Below, one piece after another: positions 53,659 through 62,689 of a stretch of DNA of 64,000 bases (positions within the stretch are counted from its first letter, which is position 1; the number at the start of each line of letters is the position of its first letter). A program made the position numbers and the translations under genes. The notes below the pieces were generated by a model. It saw nothing but the letters and a program-made list of their open reading frames with translations. It did no database searches and was not told where the DNA came from. The DNA comes from Pedobacter sp. Leaf194 (GTDB taxonomy: Bacteria; Bacteroidota; Bacteroidia; Sphingobacteriales; Sphingobacteriaceae), in assembly GCF_001423945.1 (NCBI RefSeq), contig NZ_LMPU01000013.1:124001-188000 (forward strand), written 5' to 3'.

Positions 53659-55488
53659 ATGCTGAAATCAACCTTAAAAGTATTTTTCATCTTTTTATCG
53701 CTTCTTACTTCAATCAGCTACGCCCAGGTTACCTCCATCCAGAATATTCAGGGTAGAAAAATTCAAAGCCTTAATGGCAAATGGAACTACATTATCGATC
53801 CGTATGAAAATGGTTACTACGATTACAGGCACGACCCGTTCGACCAATCGAAGACCGGTACTGGTGGTTACTTTGATGACAAGGTTCAGAAAGACAAATC
53901 AGAATTGATTGAATATAATTTTGATTATTCGCCACAAATGAATGTGCCCGGCGACTGGAACTCTCAGTCAGAAAAACTGGAACTTTATGAAGGCAACATC
54001 TGGCTGCGAAGAAAATTTGATGCAAAACCTGAGAAAGGAAAGAAATACTACGTTTATTTTGGTGCCGTTAACTACGAGGCTCATGTTTACCTCAACGGCA
54101 AAAAACTTGGCGTACATAAAGGCGGCTTCACGCCTTTTCAGTTTGATGTTACCAGTTTACTTAAAGCGGGCGAAAATTCGCTTATCCTTAAAGTTGACAA
54201 CATCAGAAAACAGGATGAAATACCAACCGTTAACACCGACTGGTGGAATTATGGCGGTATTACCCGCGATGTTTTTCTGGCAGAATTTCCTGAACATTTC
54301 ATCAGCGATTATAAACTGCAACTGGTTAAAGGAAACAATAACCTGCTGAACTTTTCGGTTAAACTTGCTGATGGAACTGCAAACCAGGAGGTGACATTAA
54401 CGATTCCGGAGTTGAAGCTGGAGAAGAAATACAAAACTGATTCTGAGGGTAAAATCAATGATAACTTTACATGGAATAACCTAACATTCTGGTCGCCAGA
54501 AACACCAAAGCTTTACGGCGTAAATATTAAAACAGAAAGAGAAAATATTGATGACCAAATAGGTTTCAGGACCATTCAGGTTGATGGCGACAGCATTCTA
54601 CTCAATGGAAAATCGGTATTCCTGAGGGGCATTTCCATTCACGATGAAAATCCCTTGATTGCAGGGCGGCTTCGCTCGGAAGGCGATATGCGGATGATGC
54701 TGCAGTGGGCGAAAGACATGAACTGCAACTATGTTCGTTTGGCACATTATCCACATAATGAAGAAATGATTCGCCTGGCGGATGAAATGGGTTTACTTGT
54801 TTGGGCTGAGGTTCCGGTTTACTGGACCATCAGCTGGACTAACCCCGCTACCTACGCAAATGCAAAACAGCAGCTTACAGATTTAATTGTTCGCGATAAA
54901 AACCGTGCAAGCGTTATTGTTTGGTCTATAGGGAATGAAACACCTTTGAGCGATGCAAGATTGAGTTTTATGAGCAACCTGGCAGAAACAGCCCGTTCTT
55001 TAGATGATACAAGATTGGTTGCTGCGGCTTTGGAAGTTCACCGCGAAGGTAATTCGATTATTTTAAACGACCCCCTTGGCGAAAAAATTGATTTAGTAAG
55101 CTTTAATGAATATGCGGGTTGGTACTGGGGTGGAAATCCATCAGAAATTACAAAATACAGCTTCAATATTAAATATACTAAGCCTGTTGTAATCACCGAG
55201 TTTGGTGGCGACGCACTGGGCGGTTTTCACGCCGATGAAAATACACGCTGGAGCGAAGAGTATCAGGAAGCGCTGTATAAAAACCAGATTACTATGCTTA
55301 GTAAAATTGGAGCACTCCGTGGCATGACACCGTGGATTTTGACTGATTTTCGTTCGCCAAGAAGGCAGCATCCCATCTACCAAAATTTCTGGAACCGCAA
55401 AGGTTTAATCAGCGAAACAGGTAAAAAGAAGAAGGCATTTTATGTGCTTAAAAACTTTTACGACCAGATGCAGGCTAAATACAAGTAG
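53659..55488 (+). CDS. GH2 glycoside hydrolase, beta-glucuronidase-like
   Basis: Secreted GH2 enzyme of 609 residues, similar in size to bacterial beta-glucuronidase. Signal peptide ending SISYAQ. Sugar-binding domain (about 40-220, NVPGDWNS, WLRRKFD), immunoglobulin-like domain, then a TIM barrel with NGKSVFLRGISIHDENP, LAHYPHNEEMIRLADEMG, VIVWSIGNET (acid/base Glu about 427) and VITEFGGD (nucleophile Glu about 514). The end WILTDFRSPRRQHPIYQ followed by FWNRKGLI resembles beta-glucuronidase-type GH2 enzymes; exact specificity (glucuronide or galactoside) is unproven. Followed 5 bases later by GH10, consistent with removal of side groups from a xylan backbone. Confidence 0.85.
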   Translation: MLKSTLKVFFIFLSLLTSISYAQVTSIQNIQGRKIQSLNGKWNYIIDPYENGYYDYRHDPFDQSKTGTGGYFDDKVQKDKSELIEYNFDYSPQMNVPGDWNSQSEKLELYEGNIWLRRKFDAKPEKGKKYYVYFGAVNYEAHVYLNGKKLGVHKGGFTPFQFDVTSLLKAGENSLILKVDNIRKQDEIPTVNTDWWNYGGITRDVFLAEFPEHFISDYKLQLVKGNNNLLNFSVKLADGTANQEVTLTIPELKLEKKYKTDSEGKINDNFTWNNLTFWSPETPKLYGVNIKTERENIDDQIGFRTIQVDGDSILLNGKSVFLRGISIHDENPLIAGRLRSEGDMRMMLQWAKDMNCNYVRLAHYPHNEEMIRLADEMGLLVWAEVPVYWTISWTNPATYANAKQQLTDLIVRDKNRASVIVWSIGNETPLSDARLSFMSNLAETARSLDDTRLVAAALEVHREGNSIILNDPLGEKIDLVSFNEYAGWYWGGNPSEITKYSFNIKYTKPVVITEFGGDALGGFHADENTRWSEEYQEALYKNQITMLSKIGALRGMTPWILTDFRSPRRQHPIYQNFWNRKGLISETGKKKKAFYVLKNFYDQMQAKYK

Positions 55489-55493
55489 AGATT

Positions 55494-56576
55494 ATGGCAA
55501 TTACGAAAATTAGTATTTTAAAAAAGATAATCGTTCCAATTGCGTTGTTGGGTATATCTTGCGCAAAAGAAGGCGCTCAGCGCACTCTTGATACGCCACC
55601 AATTTCGAATTTTGATTCGACCCTCCAAAAAGACATGCCCTTTAAAATGGGTGCTGCGGTCAACGTTTCTTTAATAAAAAATAATGCTAATTATCGAAAT
55701 CTTGTTATCAAAGAATTTAACAGCATAACCGCAGAGAATGCAATGAAATTTGCTTCTGTTCATCCGGCAAAAGATACTTATAACTTTAACGATGCAGATT
55801 ATCTGGTCGATTTTGCTTTAGCAAATGGAAAGCGCATTCACGGCCACACGCTAAACTGGTACAAGTCGCTGCCAGATTGGGTAGCTAATTTTCAAGGCAC
55901 AACAGCCGATTGGGAACTTTTACTAAAAAGCCACATTCAAACTGTGGTAGGGCATTTTAAAGGCAAGGTAACTTCTTGGGATGTTGTCAATGAAGCCATA
56001 AATGAAGATGGAACGTTCAGGAATAGCATCTGGGTTCAAAAACTTGGCGTAGATTATATTGCCAGAGCGTTTAAATATGCGCATGAGGCAGACCCAAACG
56101 CATTACTTTTTTATAATGATTATGGGCATGAGTTCGGGCCGACAAAACGTACAGCTATACTTAATTTGGTTAACGATTTAAAAACTAAAGGCATTCCAAT
56201 TGATGGTATTGGTCTGCAAATGCATACCAGGGTAACGCAGGCGGATAACAACCTGGTAACGGCAATTTCGACTGCTGCTGCCACCGGTCTTAAAGTCCAT
56301 ATTTCGGAACTTGATGTATCGCTCAATCCCGATAATAGCCAATCGATAACTTATACTGCAACGCTGGCCGGGCAGCAGGCGGCGAAGTACAAAGCCATTG
56401 TTAAGGCCTATAATGCAATTCCAAAAGCACAGCAATTCGGCATTACACAATGGAATGTAACCGATGCCGACAGCTGGATTCCAACAAACTATAACCGAAA
56501 GGATTGGCCACTGCCTTTTGATGCTCAATATGAACGCAAAGCAGCTTATCAAGGTATCTTAGACGGCGTAAAATAA
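55494..56576 (+). CDS. GH10 endo-1,4-beta-xylanase
   Basis: GH10 xylanase that cuts the beta-1,4-xylose backbone with retention. Lipoprotein signal with IALLGISC, so it is probably anchored to a membrane. Catalytic landmarks: NSITAENAMKFASVHP, HGHTLNWYKSLPDWV, TSWDVVNEAINEDG with the acid/base Glu about 167, LLFYNDYGHE, IDGIGLQMH and VHISELDVSLNP with the nucleophile Glu about 272, then FGITQWNVTDADSWIP. 360 residues is a normal single-domain length. It sits between GH2 and GH3 genes with 5- and 7-base gaps. The clearest evidence that the locus targets xylan. Confidence 0.93.
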   Translation: MAITKISILKKIIVPIALLGISCAKEGAQRTLDTPPISNFDSTLQKDMPFKMGAAVNVSLIKNNANYRNLVIKEFNSITAENAMKFASVHPAKDTYNFNDADYLVDFALANGKRIHGHTLNWYKSLPDWVANFQGTTADWELLLKSHIQTVVGHFKGKVTSWDVVNEAINEDGTFRNSIWVQKLGVDYIARAFKYAHEADPNALLFYNDYGHEFGPTKRTAILNLVNDLKTKGIPIDGIGLQMHTRVTQADNNLVTAISTAAATGLKVHISELDVSLNPDNSQSITYTATLAGQQAAKYKAIVKAYNAIPKAQQFGITQWNVTDADSWIPTNYNRKDWPLPFDAQYERKAAYQGILDGVK

Positions 56577-56583
56577 ACAAATC

Positions 56584-58806
56584 ATGAAAAATTACTTAGC
56601 ATCAGCTTTAATTATTGCCGCTTCTTTTTCTTCAGCTTCAGCTCAGGATAAAAGAATTGAAAAGAAGATTGATTCGGTATTAAAACTGATGACGCTTGAT
56701 GAAAAAATCGGGCAGCTTAATCAATACACGGGAGACCGCGATGCTACCGGGCCTATCACCAATAATCCTAATAAACTGAAAGACATTAGGGATGGCAAAC
56801 TGGGCTCTATGCTTAACGTACGTGGCGCTGCTGAAACAAGAGCAGTGCAGGAGGTGGCCATGCAATCGCGAATGAAAATTCCTTTAATTTTCGGTCTTGA
56901 TGTCATCCATGGCTACCGCGTAACTTTCCCGATTCCACTGGCAGAAGCTGCCAGCTGGGATTTGAATGAAATGGAGAATGCGGCTAGAGTTGCTGGCAGG
57001 GAAACCGCCGCCTCCGGCATCCACTGGACATTTGCGCCAATGGTTGATATTGCCCGCGACCCACGCTGGGGCCGGGTAATGGAAGGTGCTGGAGAAGACA
57101 CTTATTTAGGTTCGCAAATTGCAAGGGCTCGGGTAAAAGGTTTTCAAGGAAAAGGATTGGGCAATCTTGATGCAATAATGGCTTGTGCCAAACATTTTGC
57201 GGCATATGGAGCGGCAATTGCCGGTCGCGACTACAACTCCGTTGATATGAGTGAACATACTTTATGGGAAACTTATCTGCCGCCGTTTAAAGCTGCGGTA
57301 GACGCCGGTGCGGCCACTTTTATGAATTCTTTTAATACTTTAAACGGAATCCCCGCAACAGGAAATGCTTACCTGCAACGTGATATTTTAAAAGGACAGT
57401 GGAAGTACACAGGCTTTGTGGTGAGCGACTGGGGCTCAATAGGTGAAATGATTGCCCATGGTTATGCCAAAGATAAAGCCCAGGCCGCAGAGTTGGCTAT
57501 CAAAGCAGGCAGCGATATGGACATGGAAAGCAGAAGCTATTTACCATCATTAGCAAAACTGGTGACCGATAAAAAGGTTTCGCTGGCTTTAATTGATGAT
57601 GCGGTGAGAAGAATCCTTCGGAAGAAATTTGAACTCGGTTTATTTGACGATCCTTATCGTTTTAGCAACCCGACCCGCCAGGAGCAGGAATTGAATTCGC
57701 CACAGAACAGGGCAGCATCTTTAAAAATGGCTGAGAAAAGCATCGTATTGCTAAAAAATGAAAAGCAGATTTTGCCCCTCTCCAAAAATCTTAAAAAAAT
57801 TGCGGTAATCGGTCCGCTTGCAAAATCAGAGAAGGATATGCAGGGCTTCTGGTCGGTTGCTTGGGAAAATGATAAGCTGGTATCTCTCTACGAAGGTTTA
57901 AAAAACAAAGTCGGCAATAACACAGAGCTACTTTATGCGAAAGGTTGCAGCATTACCGACTCTTCTAAAACAGGTTTCGCTGAAGCAATTGAAACTGCCA
58001 AACAGGCTGATGTTGTAATTATTGCTGCCGGAGAAACTTTGGATATGACGGGTGAGGCAAAAAGTAAAACGAATATCCACATCCCTGGAGTGCAGGAAGA
58101 TTTAATCAAAGCAATACAGGCAACTGGGAAACCTGTTGTGGTTTTACTTATGGCCGGAAGGCCCCTTATTTTCAACTGGACGGCCGATAACGTTCCAGCA
58201 ATTATGTACACGTGGTGGTTAGGTAGCGAAGCCGGAAATGCAATGGCTAATGTTTTGTTCGGAGATTACAATCCTGCCGGAAAACTACCGATGACTTTTC
58301 CAAGAGATGAAGGCCAGATTCCCTTGTATTATAACTATTTAAGCACCGGTCGTCCTTCGAAAAGTGATAAGGACAGGAACTACAAATCAGCCTATCTCGA
58401 TTCTCCCAACAGTCCGAAATTTGCTTTTGGTTATGGCTTAAGTTATACAACTTTCGATTACAGTAACTTAAATCTCAGTAAAACGCAAATGGCAATAGGC
58501 GAAAAAATTACGGTGAATATAACTTTAAAAAATACAGGCAAATACGACGGGGAAGAGGTTGTGCAGCTTTACCTGCAAGATAAATTTGCGTCAGTTGTTC
58601 GGCCAGTTAAAGAATTAAAAGATTTCCGCAAGGTGATGCTTAAAGCTGGCGAAACGAAAAATATAAGTTTTGTAATTGATAAGGAAAAGTTATCATTTTA
58701 TAACCAGCAATTGAAATGGGGTGCCGAACCCGGAGATTTCAAATTGATGATCGGAACCGCATCAGACAATATTAAGCTCGAAAAAGATTTCACTTTAACG
58801 AATTAA
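56584..58806 (+). CDS. GH3 beta-glycosidase (beta-glucosidase/xylosidase)
   Basis: GH3 enzyme, 740 residues, with signal peptide ending SASAQ. TIM barrel has KIPLIFGLDVIHGYRVTFPIPLAEAASWD, ACAKHFAAYGAAIAGRDYNSVD, and FVVSDWGSIGEM with the nucleophile Asp about 282. The alpha/beta sandwich begins with KSIVLLKNEKQILPLSKNLKKIAVIGPLA and carries the region for the acid/base residue; the C-terminal fibronectin-III-like domain reads VNITLKNTGKYDGEEVVQLYL. It would release monosaccharide from xylo- or gluco-oligosaccharides produced by GH10. The bglX-like organisation (KHFAAYG, GRDYN) is typical of periplasmic beta-glucosidases. Substrate unresolved. Confidence 0.9.
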   Translation: MKNYLASALIIAASFSSASAQDKRIEKKIDSVLKLMTLDEKIGQLNQYTGDRDATGPITNNPNKLKDIRDGKLGSMLNVRGAAETRAVQEVAMQSRMKIPLIFGLDVIHGYRVTFPIPLAEAASWDLNEMENAARVAGRETAASGIHWTFAPMVDIARDPRWGRVMEGAGEDTYLGSQIARARVKGFQGKGLGNLDAIMACAKHFAAYGAAIAGRDYNSVDMSEHTLWETYLPPFKAAVDAGAATFMNSFNTLNGIPATGNAYLQRDILKGQWKYTGFVVSDWGSIGEMIAHGYAKDKAQAAELAIKAGSDMDMESRSYLPSLAKLVTDKKVSLALIDDAVRRILRKKFELGLFDDPYRFSNPTRQEQELNSPQNRAASLKMAEKSIVLLKNEKQILPLSKNLKKIAVIGPLAKSEKDMQGFWSVAWENDKLVSLYEGLKNKVGNNTELLYAKGCSITDSSKTGFAEAIETAKQADVVIIAAGETLDMTGEAKSKTNIHIPGVQEDLIKAIQATGKPVVVLLMAGRPLIFNWTADNVPAIMYTWWLGSEAGNAMANVLFGDYNPAGKLPMTFPRDEGQIPLYYNYLSTGRPSKSDKDRNYKSAYLDSPNSPKFAFGYGLSYTTFDYSNLNLSKTQMAIGEKITVNITLKNTGKYDGEEVVQLYLQDKFASVVRPVKELKDFRKVMLKAGETKNISFVIDKEKLSFYNQQLKWGAEPGDFKLMIGTASDNIKLEKDFTLTN

Positions 58807-58836
58807 ACAAGCAATACATTCTATAATACTAATTCA

Positions 58837-61491
58837 GTGATAAAAATTACCCCTGCTATATTTGTTAAAACCCAAAGTCTTTTATTGGCTTTTGTGTTAA
58901 TTCTTGCCTGCAGTACATCTGTAAATGCTCAAAGAAATATTAGCCTTAATGATGGCTGGACGTTTAAAAAGGAGCATGGAACCAGTGAGAAAATTACCCT
59001 TCCTCATACCTGGAACGCATTTGATGTGCTTGATGATGAGCCAGGTTACTACCGCGGTTTAGGCATTTACACAAGGTTGTTAAAACTCGATGATTCTTTT
59101 AAAGGGAAGGAAATTGCTCTGGTATTCAACGGCGTAGCGCAGGAAGCTGAAGTTTTGGTTAACGGACAATCTGCCGGCAAGCACATCGGAAGTTACACCA
59201 GGTTTATCGTTCCCATCACCAAATTTTTAAACTATAAAAATGATTTGATTGAAGTTCGGGCGAATAACCGTTTCAACGAAGACATTCCTCCGCTAACAGC
59301 AGATTTTACTTTTTTTGGCGGCATTTACCGGAATGTTAGTTTGCTGGTTACCGAGGCCGTACACTTTTCAACTGGCGACCATGCCAGCTCTGGTGTTTAC
59401 ATTTCTACGCCGGATGTTTCTGCCGCAAAGGCGATCGTGCACGTAAGAAGTTTGATAGATAATGCTTCTTTATCGGCGAGAAAAATACAAATACAAACAC
59501 GCATTTTCAACACAGAAGGGAAGGAGATTGCCTCGCAACTCTCTGATGTCAAATTTGCATCAAAGGAAAATAAAGTAGTTGTTCAGGATTTTAAATCCAT
59601 CAGTCAGCCAAAACTCTGGTCGCCGGAAAAGCCCTATCTATACCGGGTTATTTCTAAAATTATCGATGCTAAAACGAAAGCTGTTTTGGATGAAGTTTCT
59701 AATCCGCTGGGCTTTAGATGGTTTAAATTTGATGCCGAAAAAGGTTTTTTCCTCAATGATAAGCCTGTAAAAATTATCGGTGCCAGTCGCCACCAGGATT
59801 ACGAAGGTTTAGGTAATGCTGTTCCCGATGCCTTGCAGGTTAGAGATGTTGAGTTGTTAAAGGAGATGGGTGGAAACTTTTTGCGGGTTGCCCACTATCC
59901 ACAAGATCCAATGGTTCTGGAGGCCTGCGACAGGCTTGGTATTCTTGCATCTGTAGAAATTCCTGTTGTAAACACCATTACTGAAACTGAGGCTTTTACG
60001 AGCAATTGCCTGAACATGCAAACGGAAATGATCAGACAAAACTTCAACCACCCAAGCATCGTGATTTGGGCGTATATGAATGAGATATTACTCCGCCCGA
60101 AGTTTGCAAATGACAAGCCGAGGCAGCAGGTTTATTACGAAAATATTCGCCAGCTGGCGCAAAAGTTAGATGATTTAACCAGAAAAGAAGACCCTTTACG
60201 CTACACAATGTTGGTTAACCATGGCGCCTGGGATGTTTATAACAAAGTTGGTTTAACAAAAATTCCGATGATAGTTGGATGGAACTTGTATTCTGGCTGG
60301 TATTCCGGCGTTCCCGCCGATTTTGCGAAGTTTTTAGATCGTCATCATAAAGAGTTGCCGAATGTCCCGTTTTTAGTAACGGAATATGGTGCAGATGCCG
60401 ACCCTCGGATACGTTCCTTTGAGCCGGTTAGGTTTGATAAAAGCGTTGAGTATGGCCTTAAGTTTCATCAAACTTACCTCAATGCAATGCTTGAGCGCCC
60501 GTTTGTAGGTGGTGGTATGGCCTGGAATCTTGCTGATTTTAATTCAGAAACCCGTGAAGAAACAATGCCTCACATAAATAATAAAGGGTTGTTGACCATT
60601 GGGAGACAGCCAAAAGATACCTATTCCCTTTATCAGGCTTACCTTTCTGAAAAACCCTTTTTAAAAATAACCTCCGCCCAATGGAAACAGAGAAGCGGTG
60701 TTGCAGATTCGGCAAGTCTGATTAGCTCACAGAATATTCAGGTTGCCACAAACCAGGCTTCAGCAGAATTATTTCTCAACGGTAAAAGCTTAGGGATAAA
60801 GAATGCGGTGGACCATATTTGCAGCTGGACAGTTGCTTTTGTAGATGGTAAAAATCAGCTTTCAGTTGTTTCAGGTGCGCTTAATGACCATGCTGACATT
60901 AACTTTCAGCTACAGCCTTACAAATTTTCTGACCCAATTCCATTTAAAGATATGAACATTCTGCTGGGTTCTAAACGGTATTTTATCGCCGAAAAAGAAC
61001 AAGAATTGTGGATGCCCGATCAACCTTATAGAACAAATTCCTGGGGATGGATTGGCGGAGAGCCATACAAGGGCACAAACAATAGAATTTTATATGGGAG
61101 CGACAAGAATATATTGGAAACTGATAACGACCCAATTTACCAAACACAGCGGGTTGGGATAAAGCAATTTAAATTGGACGTGCCAGATGGCGAATATGAG
61201 CTGACGCTGCATTTTGCAGAGCTTGTTGGTGGGGATACTAAAGAAGCCCTTGCTTACAATCTGGATAACAACCACAAAAAAGAAGTTGTGGAGCAGCGTA
61301 TTTTCGATGTCGAAATTAATGGCGAATCTTTTATGAGCAAGCTAAACCTTGCAGCCGATTTCGGATATACAAAAGCTGTAAAGAAGAAAGTACGATTAAC
61401 CGTTGCCAATAAAAAGGGTATTTCAATCGATTTTACATCCATTGAAGGCAAACCTGTGCTAAATGCTTTACAACTAAGAAAAATCTATTAG
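58837..61491 (+). CDS. GH2 beta-galactosidase-like enzyme with C-terminal malectin domain
   Basis: GH2 enzyme of 884 residues. It starts with GTG (58837), then a hydrophobic signal ending near VNAQ. Sugar-binding domain (NDGWTFKKEHG, LPHTWNAFD), Ig-like domain, TIM barrel with NDKPVKIIGASRHQDYEGLGNAV, RVAHYPQDPMVLEACDRLG, IVIWAYMNEILL (acid/base Glu about 416) and FLVTEYGAD (nucleophile Glu about 516). After about residue 730 the C-terminus changes to a malectin-like carbohydrate-binding domain: GEYELTLHFAEL, RIFDVEINGESFMSKLNL and VLNALQLRKIY. GTG start is less common here but no better ATG precedes the signal. Galactosidase or related exo-activity is inferred from the fold. Confidence 0.85.
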   Translation: MIKITPAIFVKTQSLLLAFVLILACSTSVNAQRNISLNDGWTFKKEHGTSEKITLPHTWNAFDVLDDEPGYYRGLGIYTRLLKLDDSFKGKEIALVFNGVAQEAEVLVNGQSAGKHIGSYTRFIVPITKFLNYKNDLIEVRANNRFNEDIPPLTADFTFFGGIYRNVSLLVTEAVHFSTGDHASSGVYISTPDVSAAKAIVHVRSLIDNASLSARKIQIQTRIFNTEGKEIASQLSDVKFASKENKVVVQDFKSISQPKLWSPEKPYLYRVISKIIDAKTKAVLDEVSNPLGFRWFKFDAEKGFFLNDKPVKIIGASRHQDYEGLGNAVPDALQVRDVELLKEMGGNFLRVAHYPQDPMVLEACDRLGILASVEIPVVNTITETEAFTSNCLNMQTEMIRQNFNHPSIVIWAYMNEILLRPKFANDKPRQQVYYENIRQLAQKLDDLTRKEDPLRYTMLVNHGAWDVYNKVGLTKIPMIVGWNLYSGWYSGVPADFAKFLDRHHKELPNVPFLVTEYGADADPRIRSFEPVRFDKSVEYGLKFHQTYLNAMLERPFVGGGMAWNLADFNSETREETMPHINNKGLLTIGRQPKDTYSLYQAYLSEKPFLKITSAQWKQRSGVADSASLISSQNIQVATNQASAELFLNGKSLGIKNAVDHICSWTVAFVDGKNQLSVVSGALNDHADINFQLQPYKFSDPIPFKDMNILLGSKRYFIAEKEQELWMPDQPYRTNSWGWIGGEPYKGTNNRILYGSDKNILETDNDPIYQTQRVGIKQFKLDVPDGEYELTLHFAELVGGDTKEALAYNLDNNHKKEVVEQRIFDVEINGESFMSKLNLAADFGYTKAVKKKVRLTVANKKGISIDFTSIEGKPVLNALQLRKIY

Positions 61492-61507
61492 CAGCAATTA
61501 AAACCAG

Positions 61508-62683
61508 ATGAATAAATTACCTGCACGTATTTTGTCAATTGATGCATTAAGAGCAATAACCATGTTCCTGATGATCTTTGTTAACGATGTTGCAGGGGTT
61601 TCAAATATTCCGGCCTGGATAGAACATACTGAGGCAAACGTTGACGGGATGGGCTTTTCCGACCTAATATTTCCCGCTTTTCTCTTCATTGTTGGCTTGT
61701 CGTTGCCTTTTGCAATCAACAGCCGGATAAAGCAGGGAAAATCTTTTGCACACATTACGGCTTATATTTTTTTAAGATCTCTGGCACTCATTGTAATGGG
61801 TTTTTTTCACGTTAATTTAGAAAATTACAACAAAACCGACGCCTTATTGCCTTACGGTGTATATACAATACTCATTACCTTATCCTTTTTCCTGATTTGG
61901 CTTGATTATCCGAAATCGATTTCAAGAGCAAAAAAAACGTCCCTAATTTGTATCGGTGTTGCTGCCCTAGTTGCAATGGCAATCATTTACAAAGGAGGAA
62001 CTACATCGCATCCGGAGGGGCTTAAGCCACATTGGTGGGGTATTTTGGGGATAATTGGTTGGGCTTACCTGTTAACAGCGTTTACTTACCTGCTCTCTAA
62101 TGGGAAACTCTGGTTATTAATCCCAGCGTTTTTCATTTTCAGCGCCATAAACGTACTTACACATATGGGAATTTTGACGCTGAAAATATGGCTCATCGGC
62201 GACGCGTCTTCAATAACGCTTATGCTAGGTGGCGTTTTAATCTCCACCCTTTACACCTTATTAATTGCGAAAGGAAAAGATACAAACTTTTGGATTCTAT
62301 TGAATTTAGCCGGCGCACTTTCGATTATCTTTGGTTCATTTATACGCCCGCTTGCAGGCGGTATCTCCAAGATTTATGCCACACCGGCCTGGGTGTTTAT
62401 TTGCATGGGCATTACCATTCTTGCTTTCGAGTTGCTGGTTTATATTGTGGATTCCAGGCAGCAGAGAAACCTTTTCAAATTGATTAAGCCGGCCGGCACA
62501 AGCACGCTAACTTGTTACCTGATACCTTACATTTTGTATGCCTTTTTTGGTCTCATAAATTTCCATTTCCCGCATTTTCTGAATACCGGGACCGGAGGAA
62601 TTATAAGATCCTTTTTAATTGCTTTTCTGGTTATCGCCATTGTTTCCCTTTTAGAAAAAAAGAAGCTCCGTTTAAGTATTTAA
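61508..62683 (+). CDS. DUF5009 membrane protein, HGSNAT/YeiB-like acyltransferase family
   Basis: Multi-pass membrane protein similar to heparan-alpha-glucosaminide N-acetyltransferase-like and DUF5009 proteins. N-terminal ILSIDALRAITMFLMIFVND is the characteristic first helix with R-x-x-D-A-L-R, followed by GMGFSDLIFPAFLFIVGLSLPFAI. About ten further helices run to the C-terminus, including PHWWGILGIIGWAYLL and TLTCYLIPYILYAFFG, where conserved His and Tyr-rich loops lie. Family members in Bacteroidota utilisation loci are thought to acylate or deacylate sugars across the membrane, but no activity is proven. It lies 16 bases after the GH2 gene and 6 bases before the next GH2 gene. Confidence 0.8.
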   Translation: MNKLPARILSIDALRAITMFLMIFVNDVAGVSNIPAWIEHTEANVDGMGFSDLIFPAFLFIVGLSLPFAINSRIKQGKSFAHITAYIFLRSLALIVMGFFHVNLENYNKTDALLPYGVYTILITLSFFLIWLDYPKSISRAKKTSLICIGVAALVAMAIIYKGGTTSHPEGLKPHWWGILGIIGWAYLLTAFTYLLSNGKLWLLIPAFFIFSAINVLTHMGILTLKIWLIGDASSITLMLGGVLISTLYTLLIAKGKDTNFWILLNLAGALSIIFGSFIRPLAGGISKIYATPAWVFICMGITILAFELLVYIVDSRQQRNLFKLIKPAGTSTLTCYLIPYILYAFFGLINFHFPHFLNTGTGGIIRSFLIAFLVIAIVSLLEKKKLRLSI

Positions 62684-62689
62684 TATTTT